Source: Cladopsammia gracilis (taxonomy: Eukaryota > Cnidaria > Anthozoa > Scleractinia > Dendrophylliidae). Taken from it: 64,000 nt of DNA. Under the pieces are notes generated by a model. That model did not search any database. It had not been told where the DNA came from and was given only the letters and a program-made list of their open reading frames with translations. Position numbers and translations under genes: made by a program. Numbering within the stretch: position 1 is the first letter of the stretch; every line of letters starts with the position of its first letter. The stretch is from NCBI GenBank assembly GCA_022457155.1, contig JAJGOT010000212.1, positions 248,001 through 312,000 on the forward strand. The letters are read 5' to 3'. Shown in pieces: positions 45,075 through 56,100 of the stretch.

Positions 45075-46869
45075 TGACTAGACAAGAAATCAGTCCAAAG
45101 TACATGGCTTATAAACAAATGGCAAATACAACCTGTGCATTAAACCGGCCCGAACAGAAAGATGATCCAAGGGTCATGAGAGCGACATTGAATAAACCTT
45201 TTACGGGAACGAAAACCGATGATAGCAACCCAGTGTAACAAATACTAAAATTCAATTCTTCTATTTGCAACAGAATGATCTTGTTGATCAGCTAACCACA
45301 TCAAACGTCTGCTCTAGACTACATATCTTGTTATAACAATTAATCTCAAGGTAGTCATACTGTTTAGTGTACTCTTGTTGACGAATAGAGCAGTTTTCAA
45401 TTGAGTGTCGAAAGTAATTACACAATTGCTTTGCTTGTGATTGGCTAAAAAATCTCGCGCCACTTTCTCGACCAATCAGAAGTAAAACCAAAACCAATCG
45501 TGACTTGCTCGCACGCGTTTTCCCGCGCTTGGGGCCGCCGACATGTAATTGCTTGGGGCTCTGATTGGTTCATTGCATTGTTTACGACTGCTGTGATTGG
45601 TCAGAGTAATTACTTTGGTTTTGGTTTTACGATACTCAATTGAAAACTGCTCTAGTTCTGTAATGAAATACAAATCGTTCCTTATAATTGTCGAACGTTT
45701 TCTGTTTTGCCAGCAGTTCGATGTAAGGTCGACAGCGTTGTTGATTGTTTTCTGTTTGTGTCGATACGACCCGGGAATCGATTGAACATTTGCAAAGCTT
45801 CTCTAAAACGTAGCTTGCTCATAGTGAAAAATAGATAGCCCTATGAGTCTTTTAAAACTTCTGTATGGCCTTTTAGGGTGTTTAAAGAGGAGAACAACGG
45901 AAATGAAAATTACTGGGTGTACGTATTCTTATGATAGCGGTCTAACGTAGAGGTTGAACCCTTCTTTTCCTCCATGAGGGAAATATTTTCCTAGAAATGC
46001 GCAAGGCGAAGCCTCACTTACGTAAAATATGTCAACTTTTTTCAGCCTTCTTTGTGTTCACATCGGCACGTGAATACGTCTAGAGTAAACATGTTTCAAC
46101 GAAACAAATTTCCCCTAAACATGTTTGAAATTCCATTCACATTTTTTGTTAATTTAAACACGTTTAGAAATGGAGCTCGAAGTTGCTGTTTGAAATCACA
46201 CCCGCCAAGCCCTTGGAAGACTTGGAAGGGCATAACTGCAAAAGCAAAGTTTAGTAAGGGAACGGCATTTGCGATAACGTGTTTGGTCCTCGCGAGATAA
46301 TTTCAATCATGCCCAGATTAAACATGTTTCAATTATGGTTCGCACAAAGCACTACCTGATCTGATGTGAACGACACGTTTCATAGTTAACTTTAAACATA
46401 TTTCATTCGTGATCACACTAATGTGAACGCACCCCCCCCCCCCCCCCCTAAAAATATAGGGCAGGGGGAAAAATGCCAAATTGAATGGCTTGCCAAATTG
46501 CCAAGGAGCGAGTGAGCTCCACACAATAAGGTGTCTCTGTAACGTAAGTGTCAATATGACGTAGGTGGAGATTGCACGAAATTTCTCGCGTGTACGGACA
46601 CAAGTGAACTATCCATAATAACTAGCAGTTATCAGAGATTATGGAGACGCGTTCGAAGGAATTTCCGGCGGAAATGAGCCCCTAAAAAAAACAATATGGG
46701 TGGCCAAACGGCAGCCCGGACACCAACAAATCTTAAATTTTCTGCATGCAAGGCACAGGGAAATTAGGATGTGCGTTCTTCGAACGCCAGTAGCTAGTAA
46801 AAGGCGTGCGCGACATTATGGTGTCCTTTTGCATGTAGATAATTCATTGAACTCTTTTTTATTCAGACA
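45075..46869. other. 5' flank of TRIM segment 3
   Basis: Starts at the point of homology with 13276 and carries the MITE at 45388-45652. From 45655 it runs parallel to 31890-33008. A C19 tract followed by CTAAAAATATAGGGCAGG lies at 46430-46470, as before TRIM copy 1. TTTTTATTCAG precedes the start codon. Confidence 0.7.
45388..45652. mobile_element. GAGCAG-family MITE, copy 4, with dated empty site
   Basis: Ends GAGCAGTTTTCAATTGAGTG and its inverse; TA on both sides (45386-45387, 45653-45654). TRIM segment 2 has the corresponding site without the element (GGCGAACAGTTCTG near 31890), confirming insertion at a TA-like dinucleotide. Confidence 0.85.
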
Positions 46870-48970
46870 ATGGCATCTGAGGGACCGGAGTGTTCAATCT
46901 GTTGCGAGCGCTTCGATGATCAAAAGGTCTGCCCTCGCCTGCTGAGTTGTGGTCACAGCTTCTGCTCGGGCTGCCTGGAGAAGCTGTTTAGAGAAAAGGC
47001 CATTAATTGTCCCACGTGCAGAAATACAGTCTCTGTGCCCGCTGGAATTGCAGGACTACCAAAGAATTTCGCATTATTGGACATCATACTGGCCACGCCT
47101 AAACGCGCAGGGGATGAGGGTTTGCACATTTGCCAACCTTGTGATGAGCAGCACCCCGCGACATCCTGCTGCTTGAACTGCAAAGAAGACATGTGCGACG
47201 CTGCTGCTCGCTGGCACGCTCGTAGCAAGGCAAGTCGTGATCACCGCGTTGTCTCCCTGGAGGAACTGAACGCAAACCCGAAGCTGGCAGCTATACCGGT
47301 TTTCTGTCCAGAACATAACGAGCAATTCCGCTTCTTTGATGCGGAATGCAACCATGTCGTCTGTCGAGACTGCGTCACCCTAAAACACAATGGTCACAAA
47401 TGTTTATCACTAGCTGAAGCTGCTTCAAAGTACCGACAGGAGATTCAAGCACTTGCCTTTAAAGCCAAAACCCATGCCGAGAAGCTTAAAGATGCGGAAG
47501 CTCGGGTGACGGGTGTGAGTCTTGACCTTAAAAAGTCTTATGAAGAACAGTCTGCTCAGATTCAAGGGACGTTCAAAGAAGTAAGCTTTTTTTTCTTTTT
47601 CAATGGATTCAACTGGGGCATTATCTTGAAACAACCGGGAGTATCACTATTCTTGTCTTTATGGAATGCTTTACACAGAGTTACTCCCCCTCCTTTCGGC
47701 GAGCATTATCAATTACAAGACAAAATTCATTATATTACAATTTGTCATTTACTTAACGTCATAATTACTACATTTCGATATAAGGGGTGTTAATTTAGAC
47801 TTCGGGAAGTCGCACTTTGTTCGAGATAGCGGGGGATTCGAGATAACCGAGTTCGAGAAGTTCGAGATAGGCAATAGTAAATGACTGAAAAACAGTAAGC
47901 ACAACCAAGGGGAACGTGTTTTAGTTCGAGATAGCGGGGGATTCGAGATAACCGGTGTTCAAGATAGCGGGAGTCTACTGTATTAGAGACAATGATGTGA
48001 AACGTTTTGCCTCAAGAAACAATACGGTGGTAGAAACCAGAATTGAATTGATGACCTTCACATCGGAAGTCGAAATTACGACAAAACCTTCATCATTTTA
48101 TATTTCTTAGATGTTATTATTTTTGTTTTGTAGCTTCATGCTGTACTCACTGCCCGAGAACAAGTTCTGATGAATGAGTTGAATCAGCTCCACAAGGCCA
48201 AGGCAGTCACCCTCACCGAGCAGCAAGACCGTCTGCGCATATTCCAAGCCTGCCTACAGAGCGCCGTCCAGCGTGCCATGTCCACCATCCAGTCTCCAGG
48301 TGATGCTGAGCTCCTTCTCGCCAGGTCCGATATAATAGCAACGCTCGGGGCATTGGAGAGCCAACCCCTTGTGCTTGAGCCACAAGCAGACTGTGTGCTG
48401 GAGTTTAACATCAACCACAAGCAACTACTGGATGAACTCAAAAGCGCGGGCTTCGTCAGTGATAAGTCTACCTGCGCTGCTACCACCACTGCTGCAGGTT
48501 CAGGAGTGAAACAGGCAGAAAAAGAACAAGAGACGTCTTTCACCATTACTGCACACGACGCCAAAGGACGAGTGCGTGGTCTGGGCGGCGACTTGTTCGC
48601 GGTGGAGCTCAAAGACAAAAACGGAGGAAAGAAGACTGAGGTAAATTTGAAGGACCAATGCGATGGTACTTACTTGGCAACCTACACTGTCCCCGCTGAT
48701 GCAAAAGGTGATCACACGTTGTCTGTGCTCTTACGTGGTGCCCACATTCAAGGCAGCCCTTTCGTTGTTAAGGTTATTGATGTTCCAGTGGGTAGAGTGA
48801 ACTGTTACAAGTGTAGTAACCGAACAGCTTCCATGAATTACTACAAAAACAAACATGAGTCGAACCGTACGGATAAGTATGTCGTTGGTGGATATAGTGC
48901 CGTGTGCTATCCCCGTTGCATTAAATGTGCTACTAGCCGGAATTGGATCTTAGTTTATGAAGCACGTTAA
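46870..48970 (+). CDS. TRIM45-like RING/B-box/filamin protein, copy 3
   Basis: Exons 46870-47580 and 48134-48970, phase 0, give 515 residues. It has the same domain order as copy 1: RING (CSICCERF, CGHSFCSGC, NCPTC), two B-boxes, coiled coil, one filamin repeat (TSFTITAHDAKGRVRG to HIQGSPFVVKV) and a C-terminal extension with C-x2-C pairs (CYKCSN; CIKCAT) ending NWILVYEAR. It is one residue shorter in the first B-box (CQPCDEQHP against CEACDDEQHP). The intron lacks the two foldbacks of copy 1 but has its own TTCGAGATAGCGGGGGATTC repeat pair. All zinc ligands visible in copy 1 are kept, so this is a plausible functional E3 ligase. Confidence 0.85.
47815..47985. repeat. TTCGAGATAGCGGG repeats in TRIM copy 3 intron
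   Basis: TTCGAGATAGCGGGGGATTC is repeated about 115 bp apart (47820s and 47934), each followed by GAGATAACCG, with a third partial AAGATAGCGGGAG. This looks like the remnant of a repeat-ended insertion, absent in copies 1 and 2. Confidence 0.6.
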
Positions 48971-48984
48971 AAAATGTGAATACA

Positions 48985-50520
48985 TGCACATTGACAGACT
49001 ATTAAAAGCGCATTCAAATGACCGAAGGTTGAGACAGATGGTGTTATAAGATTATCTTAATTACATTTGCATCGCAAATTAATTAGCGTGACTGTAACGG
49101 ATTAGTTTAAAGAGTTTGATCTACCTGTAGAGCTTGCGTCTCATATTGCAATGTTTGCAAACCGCAGTTTTACTTGCGGCGTATAATAACCTAATCGATT
49201 AAAGCAGTTTTCAATCGAATGTCGTAAACCCAAAACCAAAGTAATAACCATGACCAATCACAACACAGACAGACAATCCAATGAACCAATCAGAACTCGA
49301 TGTAAATACATGTAGCCGGCCCCAAGCGCGGGAAAACGCGCGCAGGGCAAGTCACGATTGGTTTCGGTTTTACTTTTGATTGGTTGAGAAAGTGGCGCGA
49401 GATATTTTAGCCAATCACAAAGCATAGCAATGCAAAACCAAAGCAATCACTCAATTGAAAATCGCTCTAAGAAATCTGTCTTCAGACCCACAACATAAAA
49501 TAACCTGTTTAAGCCTAATTAGGGAAGTTTACAAGTTATTTTTAGTATTATAACCTGTTAGATGTGCGTTAAATTAAAATCAAAGAATTCTAGGGCAGGC
49601 CTAGGAGCCGTGTTGGGGGAGAATTGTTGGGGGAAATTGCACAATTTTGGATGATACTGCACAATGGCAAACACAGAGTGGCGGAGCTGCCAATAAAGGT
49701 GACAGGAGTATTGGACAAGGGAAACGAAATATAAATGTAGTGTTTTTTGATATGATTTTTGAGCGGAGCATTTCGTTATGGACAACCAGCTTGACTTTAT
49801 GTTTTATGGACTAGTTAGAAATAAACAAACTCAATCAGGTCAATATGGCAAGCGCAAAGAAACAACCAACTAACAAAGACCGTCTTAACCAGCTTGCCAC
49901 TGTCAACGTCTGCCAACGAACGCGATCATTTTAAAACACAACCAATTCAGATAAACCAATCAACTCAACAAACCTAACCAACTCAACAAATTGGCACAAC
50001 TGAGCTAGCAAACAACCAATTCCACAAACACAAGCAGGTCAACGACAACCGATTCAACAAACACAGCCAACGTAACAAAGTGAACTTGTTCAACAAACTC
50101 GACCAAATCACCATCACAAACACAACCAACTTGACCGACACAACCAACTTGACCGACACAACCCCTAAAATGATTAGTAGACATTTGATCCCCGAACGTC
50201 GTTGAGTTATAATTATTCCATATCTTTTTGCGTAAACCGTGTGTTCTCAGAATAATTTAAACCTTGTATTGTAGCGAAATGTCGAGTGAAATTTCTTCGC
50301 CGTTTCACTGCTAGATGGGACTATCTGAGAAGTAGCATAACTAAGGTCAAGAAGAAGAGGGTCAATCTTGAGGGGAGGGGAAGGGAGCATACTGGGCACG
50401 CGCGAAGCGCCCTCCCTGCGGTAAAGGGAAAGTATCTTCTCCCTGCCTTCGCGCTTCGCGCGCGCCCAAAATCCTCCCCTCGCCTTCCCTTCCTAGCGCC
50501 AGCCACGCGGGCTACGAAGT
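48985..50520. other. 3' flank of TRIM segment 3
   Basis: Matches 36955-38890 without the MITE of GACGCG type. It includes the GAGCAG-family MITE copy 5 (49202-49467) and the CAACCAACTCAACAAA-rich zone (49830-50165). Confidence 0.75.
49202..49467. mobile_element. GAGCAG-family MITE, copy 5
   Basis: About 265 bp. Left end AAGCAGTTTTCAATCGAATG; right end GAAAATCGCTC. Interior phrases CCAAAACCAAAGTAATAAC and GGTTTCGGTTTTAC are shared with the family. Orthologous in position to copies 1 and 3. Confidence 0.7.
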
Positions 50521-50633
50521 TCTTTGTGTGTTCATGTTAGAGAATCAAGGAAGAGGAAGGAAACGAAGAGAATCAGTCTTTCTTTCACTTATGTATCAGG
50601 AAGTGATTGAAGCCCTTATTAAATACAGACACG

Positions 50634-51977
50634 ATGTGTACGCCACAAGACCCCGCCACTGAATATATAAGTCAACTTAGGAAGTTACTCGCAACCAACT
50701 TAACTACATGTGTGTTTTCAATGGACCAGTTGGGATTAAACTATTGTATTCAGTGTGGTGGTAGAGTTTGGTGTATTAAGGAAGGATACAGGTTGGTTTT
50801 TTTTTGCTTGAAGATACCAAAGTAGTAGTAATTCACACGTTTTCCTGCAGGCCGATCGCAAAATGTAATTTCTGGCGATTGGGTGACGTACACTGTAGGA
50901 ACGAATAGACAGTTGTGTGTTTGGTAACCTAGCCTTTGAATGGAAGAGAGGCTGGAGGTGACCTTGTTTTGATACAGACCTTTAGTGCTTTTCATATGTT
51001 AATGTTTTTCTCATGCTAACTAGCTAAATTTACATATGAAAAGCACTAAAGTCTGTATCAAAACAAGGGAAAACAAGGTCACCTCCAGCCTCGCTTCCAT
51101 TCAAAGGCTAGGTCACCAAGCACACAACTGTAAAATGGCCTATTATTAAAAAAAAAACATTCTGACGGCACGGTATAGAGGTTCGCAGCTCAAGACTATT
51201 TAAGGTTTTTGCGGGAGATATTTATCATTGTGTGTCGGTCAGTCTCCTGTAACGTTATCTTTTTATTTTAAGTTTCAGTCTTTCAAATAGGTTAGATAAT
51301 GTAATATCGCAAAAGTACTGAAAATGTTATCATTTGTCAGTTGTACCTTTGCCCCGGAGGTCCAGTGCCACTGCAATAGACAAATTCGGCTAACGATTTG
51401 TTGTACCCAATTCAAACCTTCTGGGAATAAGATTCTTTCTTCACAATATTTCCATATAATTTCCATGACAATGCTTCATTGATATGGAAATATGACGAAC
51501 AAAGAGTTCTAATTCCAAAAGGTTTGAATTGGGTACAACAATGCGTTAGCCGAATTTGTCTATTTTATAGGGGGTATACGGTTTTGTTTACTGGATAAGA
51601 AGCAGAATGTGTTTTGTATTTATGCTTGCCATAAAGCATAAAATCATTAAGATGGCAAATTTCCACGTGGAAAGCTCGAACTGTAAACATGTAAGTTATG
51701 CTTTTCTACTATCTCCATTTTATTGGACGAACTGTGTTATGTTTCGCAGAAAATAAAATGGTATCCAGAAAAGTCGTGGTTCAAACGTGTTATCAGACTC
51801 GACGATTGGTATGCATTTGCCCCTGTAAAAGGCAAAACACCAAATAGCAAGGTGATATCTTATACTTCACACGAACATCGTGTTCAATATTTGGTATTTG
51901 GTTTTGTTTGTTTGCAACCAAGTCAGTTCTATGGGAACGACATGCATTGGACAAATCGTCCTGTTTATGCACATTGA
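50634..51977 (+). CDS. Possible two-exon gene, unknown function
   Basis: A candidate first exon, ATG at 50634 (MCTPQDPATEYISQLRKLLA, then YCIQCGGRVWCIKEGYRL), ends at a weak donor near 50792. A candidate second exon begins after TGTTATGTTTCGCAG at 51750 and reads KIKWYPEKSWFKRVIRLDDW, then YAFAPVKGKTPNSKV and ends PVYAH at 51977. The joint keeps frame only with the weaker donor. Two C-x2-C-like pairs in exon 1 hint at zinc binding. The intron holds two large foldbacks (50908-51134 and 51378-51568). It could instead be unrelated open frames. Confidence 0.3.
50908..51134. mobile_element. Foldback MITE
   Basis: The arms run from CAGTTGTGTGTTTGGT through AGCCTTTGAATGGAAG and CTTGTTTTGATACAGACC to CATATG; the right arm is the inverse, ending ACCAAGCACACAACTG. 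The loop is about 35 bp. Confidence 0.8.
51378..51568. mobile_element. Foldback MITE
   Basis: Arms AATAGACAAATTCGGCTAAC...TTGTTGTACCCAATTCAAACC and the inverse, loop about 100 bp. Confidence 0.8.
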
Positions 51978-52432
51978 CTGAAAGAGAGTCTGATGTGAAA
52001 CATTTACTTTTATAGTTGTTTGTGAAATGGGAAAGTGTAATTAGGTACGTATGGGAGTTTATGAGGGAATAATATTGGGAAATATTAGAGGGGAATATTG
52101 CAGAGAAATATTAGCTCCTGCTGCTACCACCAGGCCCCCTGTTTTTCAGTCAGTTGGTTATTGACGGTTTTTTTTTCAATAACATTACCTAGAAGAACAA
52201 ACGAAAACGAACTATATGGAAAATAACATATGTTACAAAGAATTTATTTTTAATTGTTTATAAACTTGACATGTACAAATAAACATATTACAAAAGGTAC
52301 AAAAATACTATACAACTTGGCTATGAGATGCAAAACTACACATCACGTGTACCAACGTACAACTGTCAATATTACATAATGCAGCACACTACTGACAGGT
52401 ATGTATACCTATACAAGTGTAAATACAAAAAC

Positions 52433-52800
52433 AACGAATGATATACAAATGTTTCTAAGAATTTTACTGTATTGACATTAGTACTAATGATTGCATATAC
52501 CTGTTAATATACGAAATCAAGGAATAATATACAAATGTTTTTTAAAACATGTTTTTTTCTAATACTGTATTTATATTAGTACTTATTTATGATTGAATGC
52601 CTGCTTCATACAAAATCAATGAATGATATACAAATGTTTCTACAGCATGTTTTTCTAATACTGTCATGATATTAGTACTAATGATTGAATGCCCGTTAAT
52701 AAACGAAATCAAGAAATGATATACAAATGTTTTATAACATGTTTTTTTTTCGAATATTGTATCGACATTGGTAGCGATGATTGAATGTTTGTTAAATCTT
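52433..52800. repeat. Tandem repeat, unit about 90-100 bp, four copies
   Basis: ATATACAAATGTTT starts each unit (52440, 52527, 52627 and 52719 regions); each unit also contains TATTAGTACTAATGATTG or a variant. It lies in the presumed 3' flank of the CAP-Gly gene. 52000-52430 and 52800-53110 hold AT-rich sequence with no other feature seen. Confidence 0.75.
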
Positions 52801-53113
52801 CTTTCAAATCAGTTTTGTGTGAAAAATTGTTTCCCTACTGTTATACAATAGAGTGACTGGATATAGATCTGTGTATGATCGATACAATTGCAAGGCAAAT
52901 AAACCACTACTTCTTTGTAAAGGAACTAAAACACGATTCTGAAATAAAGTATCACTCTTGACATCCAAGAAATCCATTGCTTAAGCTGTACGTTATATTT
53001 CTATGGTTTGTTTATTTGATTAGACATCTAAACATTTAAGTTACCATAACTTAACATTTGAGAATCACGTAATTGTTTGATCATCAGTGTACACACACCA
53101 CTCAATCTTTTAG

Positions 53114-56100
53114 CTAGTGAAATGTCATGGGTCTCATGCGAGAGTAGTTGCGAGTCTGGAAAAGAAAGTTAATGCTTATTACCATAAAGACCGATTGATA
53201 ATGCTAATTAAATAAAAGAGCGGTTTCCAATTGAGTGTCAAAAGTAATTTCGTAATTTCTTTGGCTTTTCAATTGCTAAGCTCTGTGATTGGCTAAAAAA
53301 TCTCTCGCCACTTTCCTAATCAGAAGTCAATCAAAACCAATCGTGACTTGCTTGCACGCGCTTTCCCGCGCTCGGCACCAGCTACATGTATTTACTACAA
53401 GTACTGATTGGTTCACTGGATCGTCTGCGTCTGTTTTGATTGGTCAGAGTAATTAGTCTAATTACTGCGGTTTTGGTTTTACTACACGCAATCGAAATCC
53501 GCTCAAAAATTGTCTATTGACTGGCCATCACAACAAATGAATTACAAAACAACGTGTTTACAATATTAATGATGCTCTCTTGCTGGATGATGGTCTGCAC
53601 CCATAGTGCCACTCAACACTTGTAACAAGGCTGCTGTAAGATAAATGGTTTATATACCTACCCTGGGATTCATAATAGCATGCATTGGAGGGCATTGAAA
53701 ATACTGTCTGCCATGAAGACGTCCATCAGTATTACCCACTAAAAAAAATAAAACATCCCAGTTCAGTTTTCAATTAGAGGATGTAATCAGTGATGCTTTA
53801 CCAAACGATGCTGTGGGTATTGCTTCATACCTGGCTGATCAAGTTTGAGACCAACAAATATGCTTGAACTGTTACTGCCACTGCCCAGTTTACCAACGTA
53901 CTTCACCATTCCTGTAATGTTCATCTTTTCCTCTCCTGTGAATCAAGTTGTAAAAAGTGGATTGTTGATCAATTGATTGAATGTTTAATTAACCGACTAC
54001 TTAAACTGCTCTCTAGCTTCACTAGAAAGAAACATATTTTGACCAGGCCGCTGTAAATATCCCAAGCTATGTACAACATCAGTCTTCTCTAAAAACTAGA
54101 TCATCTCATCCGTTAAAATTTATTCTTTACTTAAATTCTTTTTTTAGAAGGTTGCACTCATGTCACTATGATGTTGCAAGGCAATAAATGTAAATGTAAA
54201 TAGCACAGTCAAGAGTGGGCTTGAGCATCTATAAGAGTGATGGTACGTGTAGATTAATTGTAAAGAAAGTACGAAGATTTTGTATAAGTTCAGTGATACT
54301 CTATACTTTCCTTGGGCCAAAAAATGTACTTATATCTGTTTCATTTGCCCAACAGTCATCAACACTGAAAAGAGGGGGGGGGGGGGGGGGGGGGCAGTAG
54401 CAAATTGCATTGATTTGATTTGTATCACGCGTTCGCTTTTATAGGGAATGAACATTGTTTTGAAAGTCTCTCAACCTTTTTGCAACTGCTGGTAGGTTAA
54501 CTAAAAATAACTAAATGGCAGACTATTAAAAGCAACTACAGTATTGGTTCCCCTGTGAAATGGCTGAGACGTAATGGAAATCCAAATGGCAACTTAAGAA
54601 CACGGGACCAATTGACAATGCGTTTCACCACAGGGGCAGGAAAAGGGAATTCATGATCCTAAGTTAACTGTGACCGTTATGATTTAATATTCAAAAGAAT
54701 AACATAAATAATATAATATACAATATTTATGTACAATAAAAAGAACTTTTTATTGTACATATTTATGATACGCTTTTTTATCTTGTAACAGTCATACATT
54801 ATACAGGGCCCCTAATGACACCATCCTAGTGCTGAAACGGCCACCCTGGTTAAATAAATATGACTTTACTTGATCAGGATGACAGCAAGATTTAGGTTTC
54901 TAAGTATGGAACAGCTTCAAAGTTAGTTACACTCAACCTCATAACAATAGGCCATTTCCGAGTTGCCTTTAGCCTCTCTTTCAAAGCGAGGCTAGGTGCG
55001 AAACCTTTCATATGAAAACGAGTTTTCATTCACATGCAAATAAAACTTATTTGCAATGTGAATGAAAACTCATTTCGTATGAAAGGTTTCACACCTAGCC
55101 TCGCTTTGATGGAGAGGCTAAAGGTAACTCGGAAATGGCCTATTGTGAACCTAATTTCCCAATTCTAGTGGGCTGACGTCTTGGAAACTTCATAGTTGAT
55201 TGGAAACGTTTCCTACTCACCGGAAAGTTTACTCTGTATCATAACCCTGTCACCCTTGTGAACTGCACAGGAAGCAGAGACTTCTTCATCAGCATCATAA
55301 CCATTCATACCATCCTCCTCGATAACAGGACCCATGTCACTGTAATAACCCATCCCTAACATGGCATCATCGTCATGACGAGACCAAATTGATGGAGGGT
55401 GGGATCTTATACCATATGATGAAGCTGGACGTTTCGGTCTTGGCCTCCCTGATGGAGGAGTAGTGGGAGGTCTGGGCGAGGTTGGCAAAGCTGATGTATA
55501 TCCTGTGGCACTTTGTGGGCTACCATCGTTTACATCGCCATTTTCTACAGTGGTTTCTCTGGGTGCTTGTTCTTCACCTGCAGGAGCTGGCCTTTGCCAT
55601 GCAATCTGGAATTTGCAATCACAAGATAAAAATCAATCTTACCTGTGTGCCTTATGATAACAAGAACCATATACAGTCATTAGAGAATGACACGGGTGAA
55701 ATTGCAAGAACACCTCATACCCTGAATTTTGTACCCCCCCCCCCCCCCCCCACCCAACACATTTCAGAAAGTGCTTTGAGTCCAAACCACTTAAGTTCAA
55801 TGAAGAATTCACTTAATTCCGAGATACATAAATAGACAAAAGAAAACAATTTAATCACTGAACTTGACACATTTATTCCCACACTGTGTGTAATAATTTC
55901 ACTTGACATACCTTATGCCTGCTATTAATATAACTTGGGTTTAAACGTGGTGCCCCCATTCTATTCATAAGACGCCTGGACGACAAACTCATTCCACCAT
56001 CATGGTGGTCTGATCTCCTCCTGGGAGGTGCACTCTTCGGTCTCCTTCTGTAATAAGAAATGTTTCTGTAGTCAATGGCCTATTTCACACTAGAAGACGG

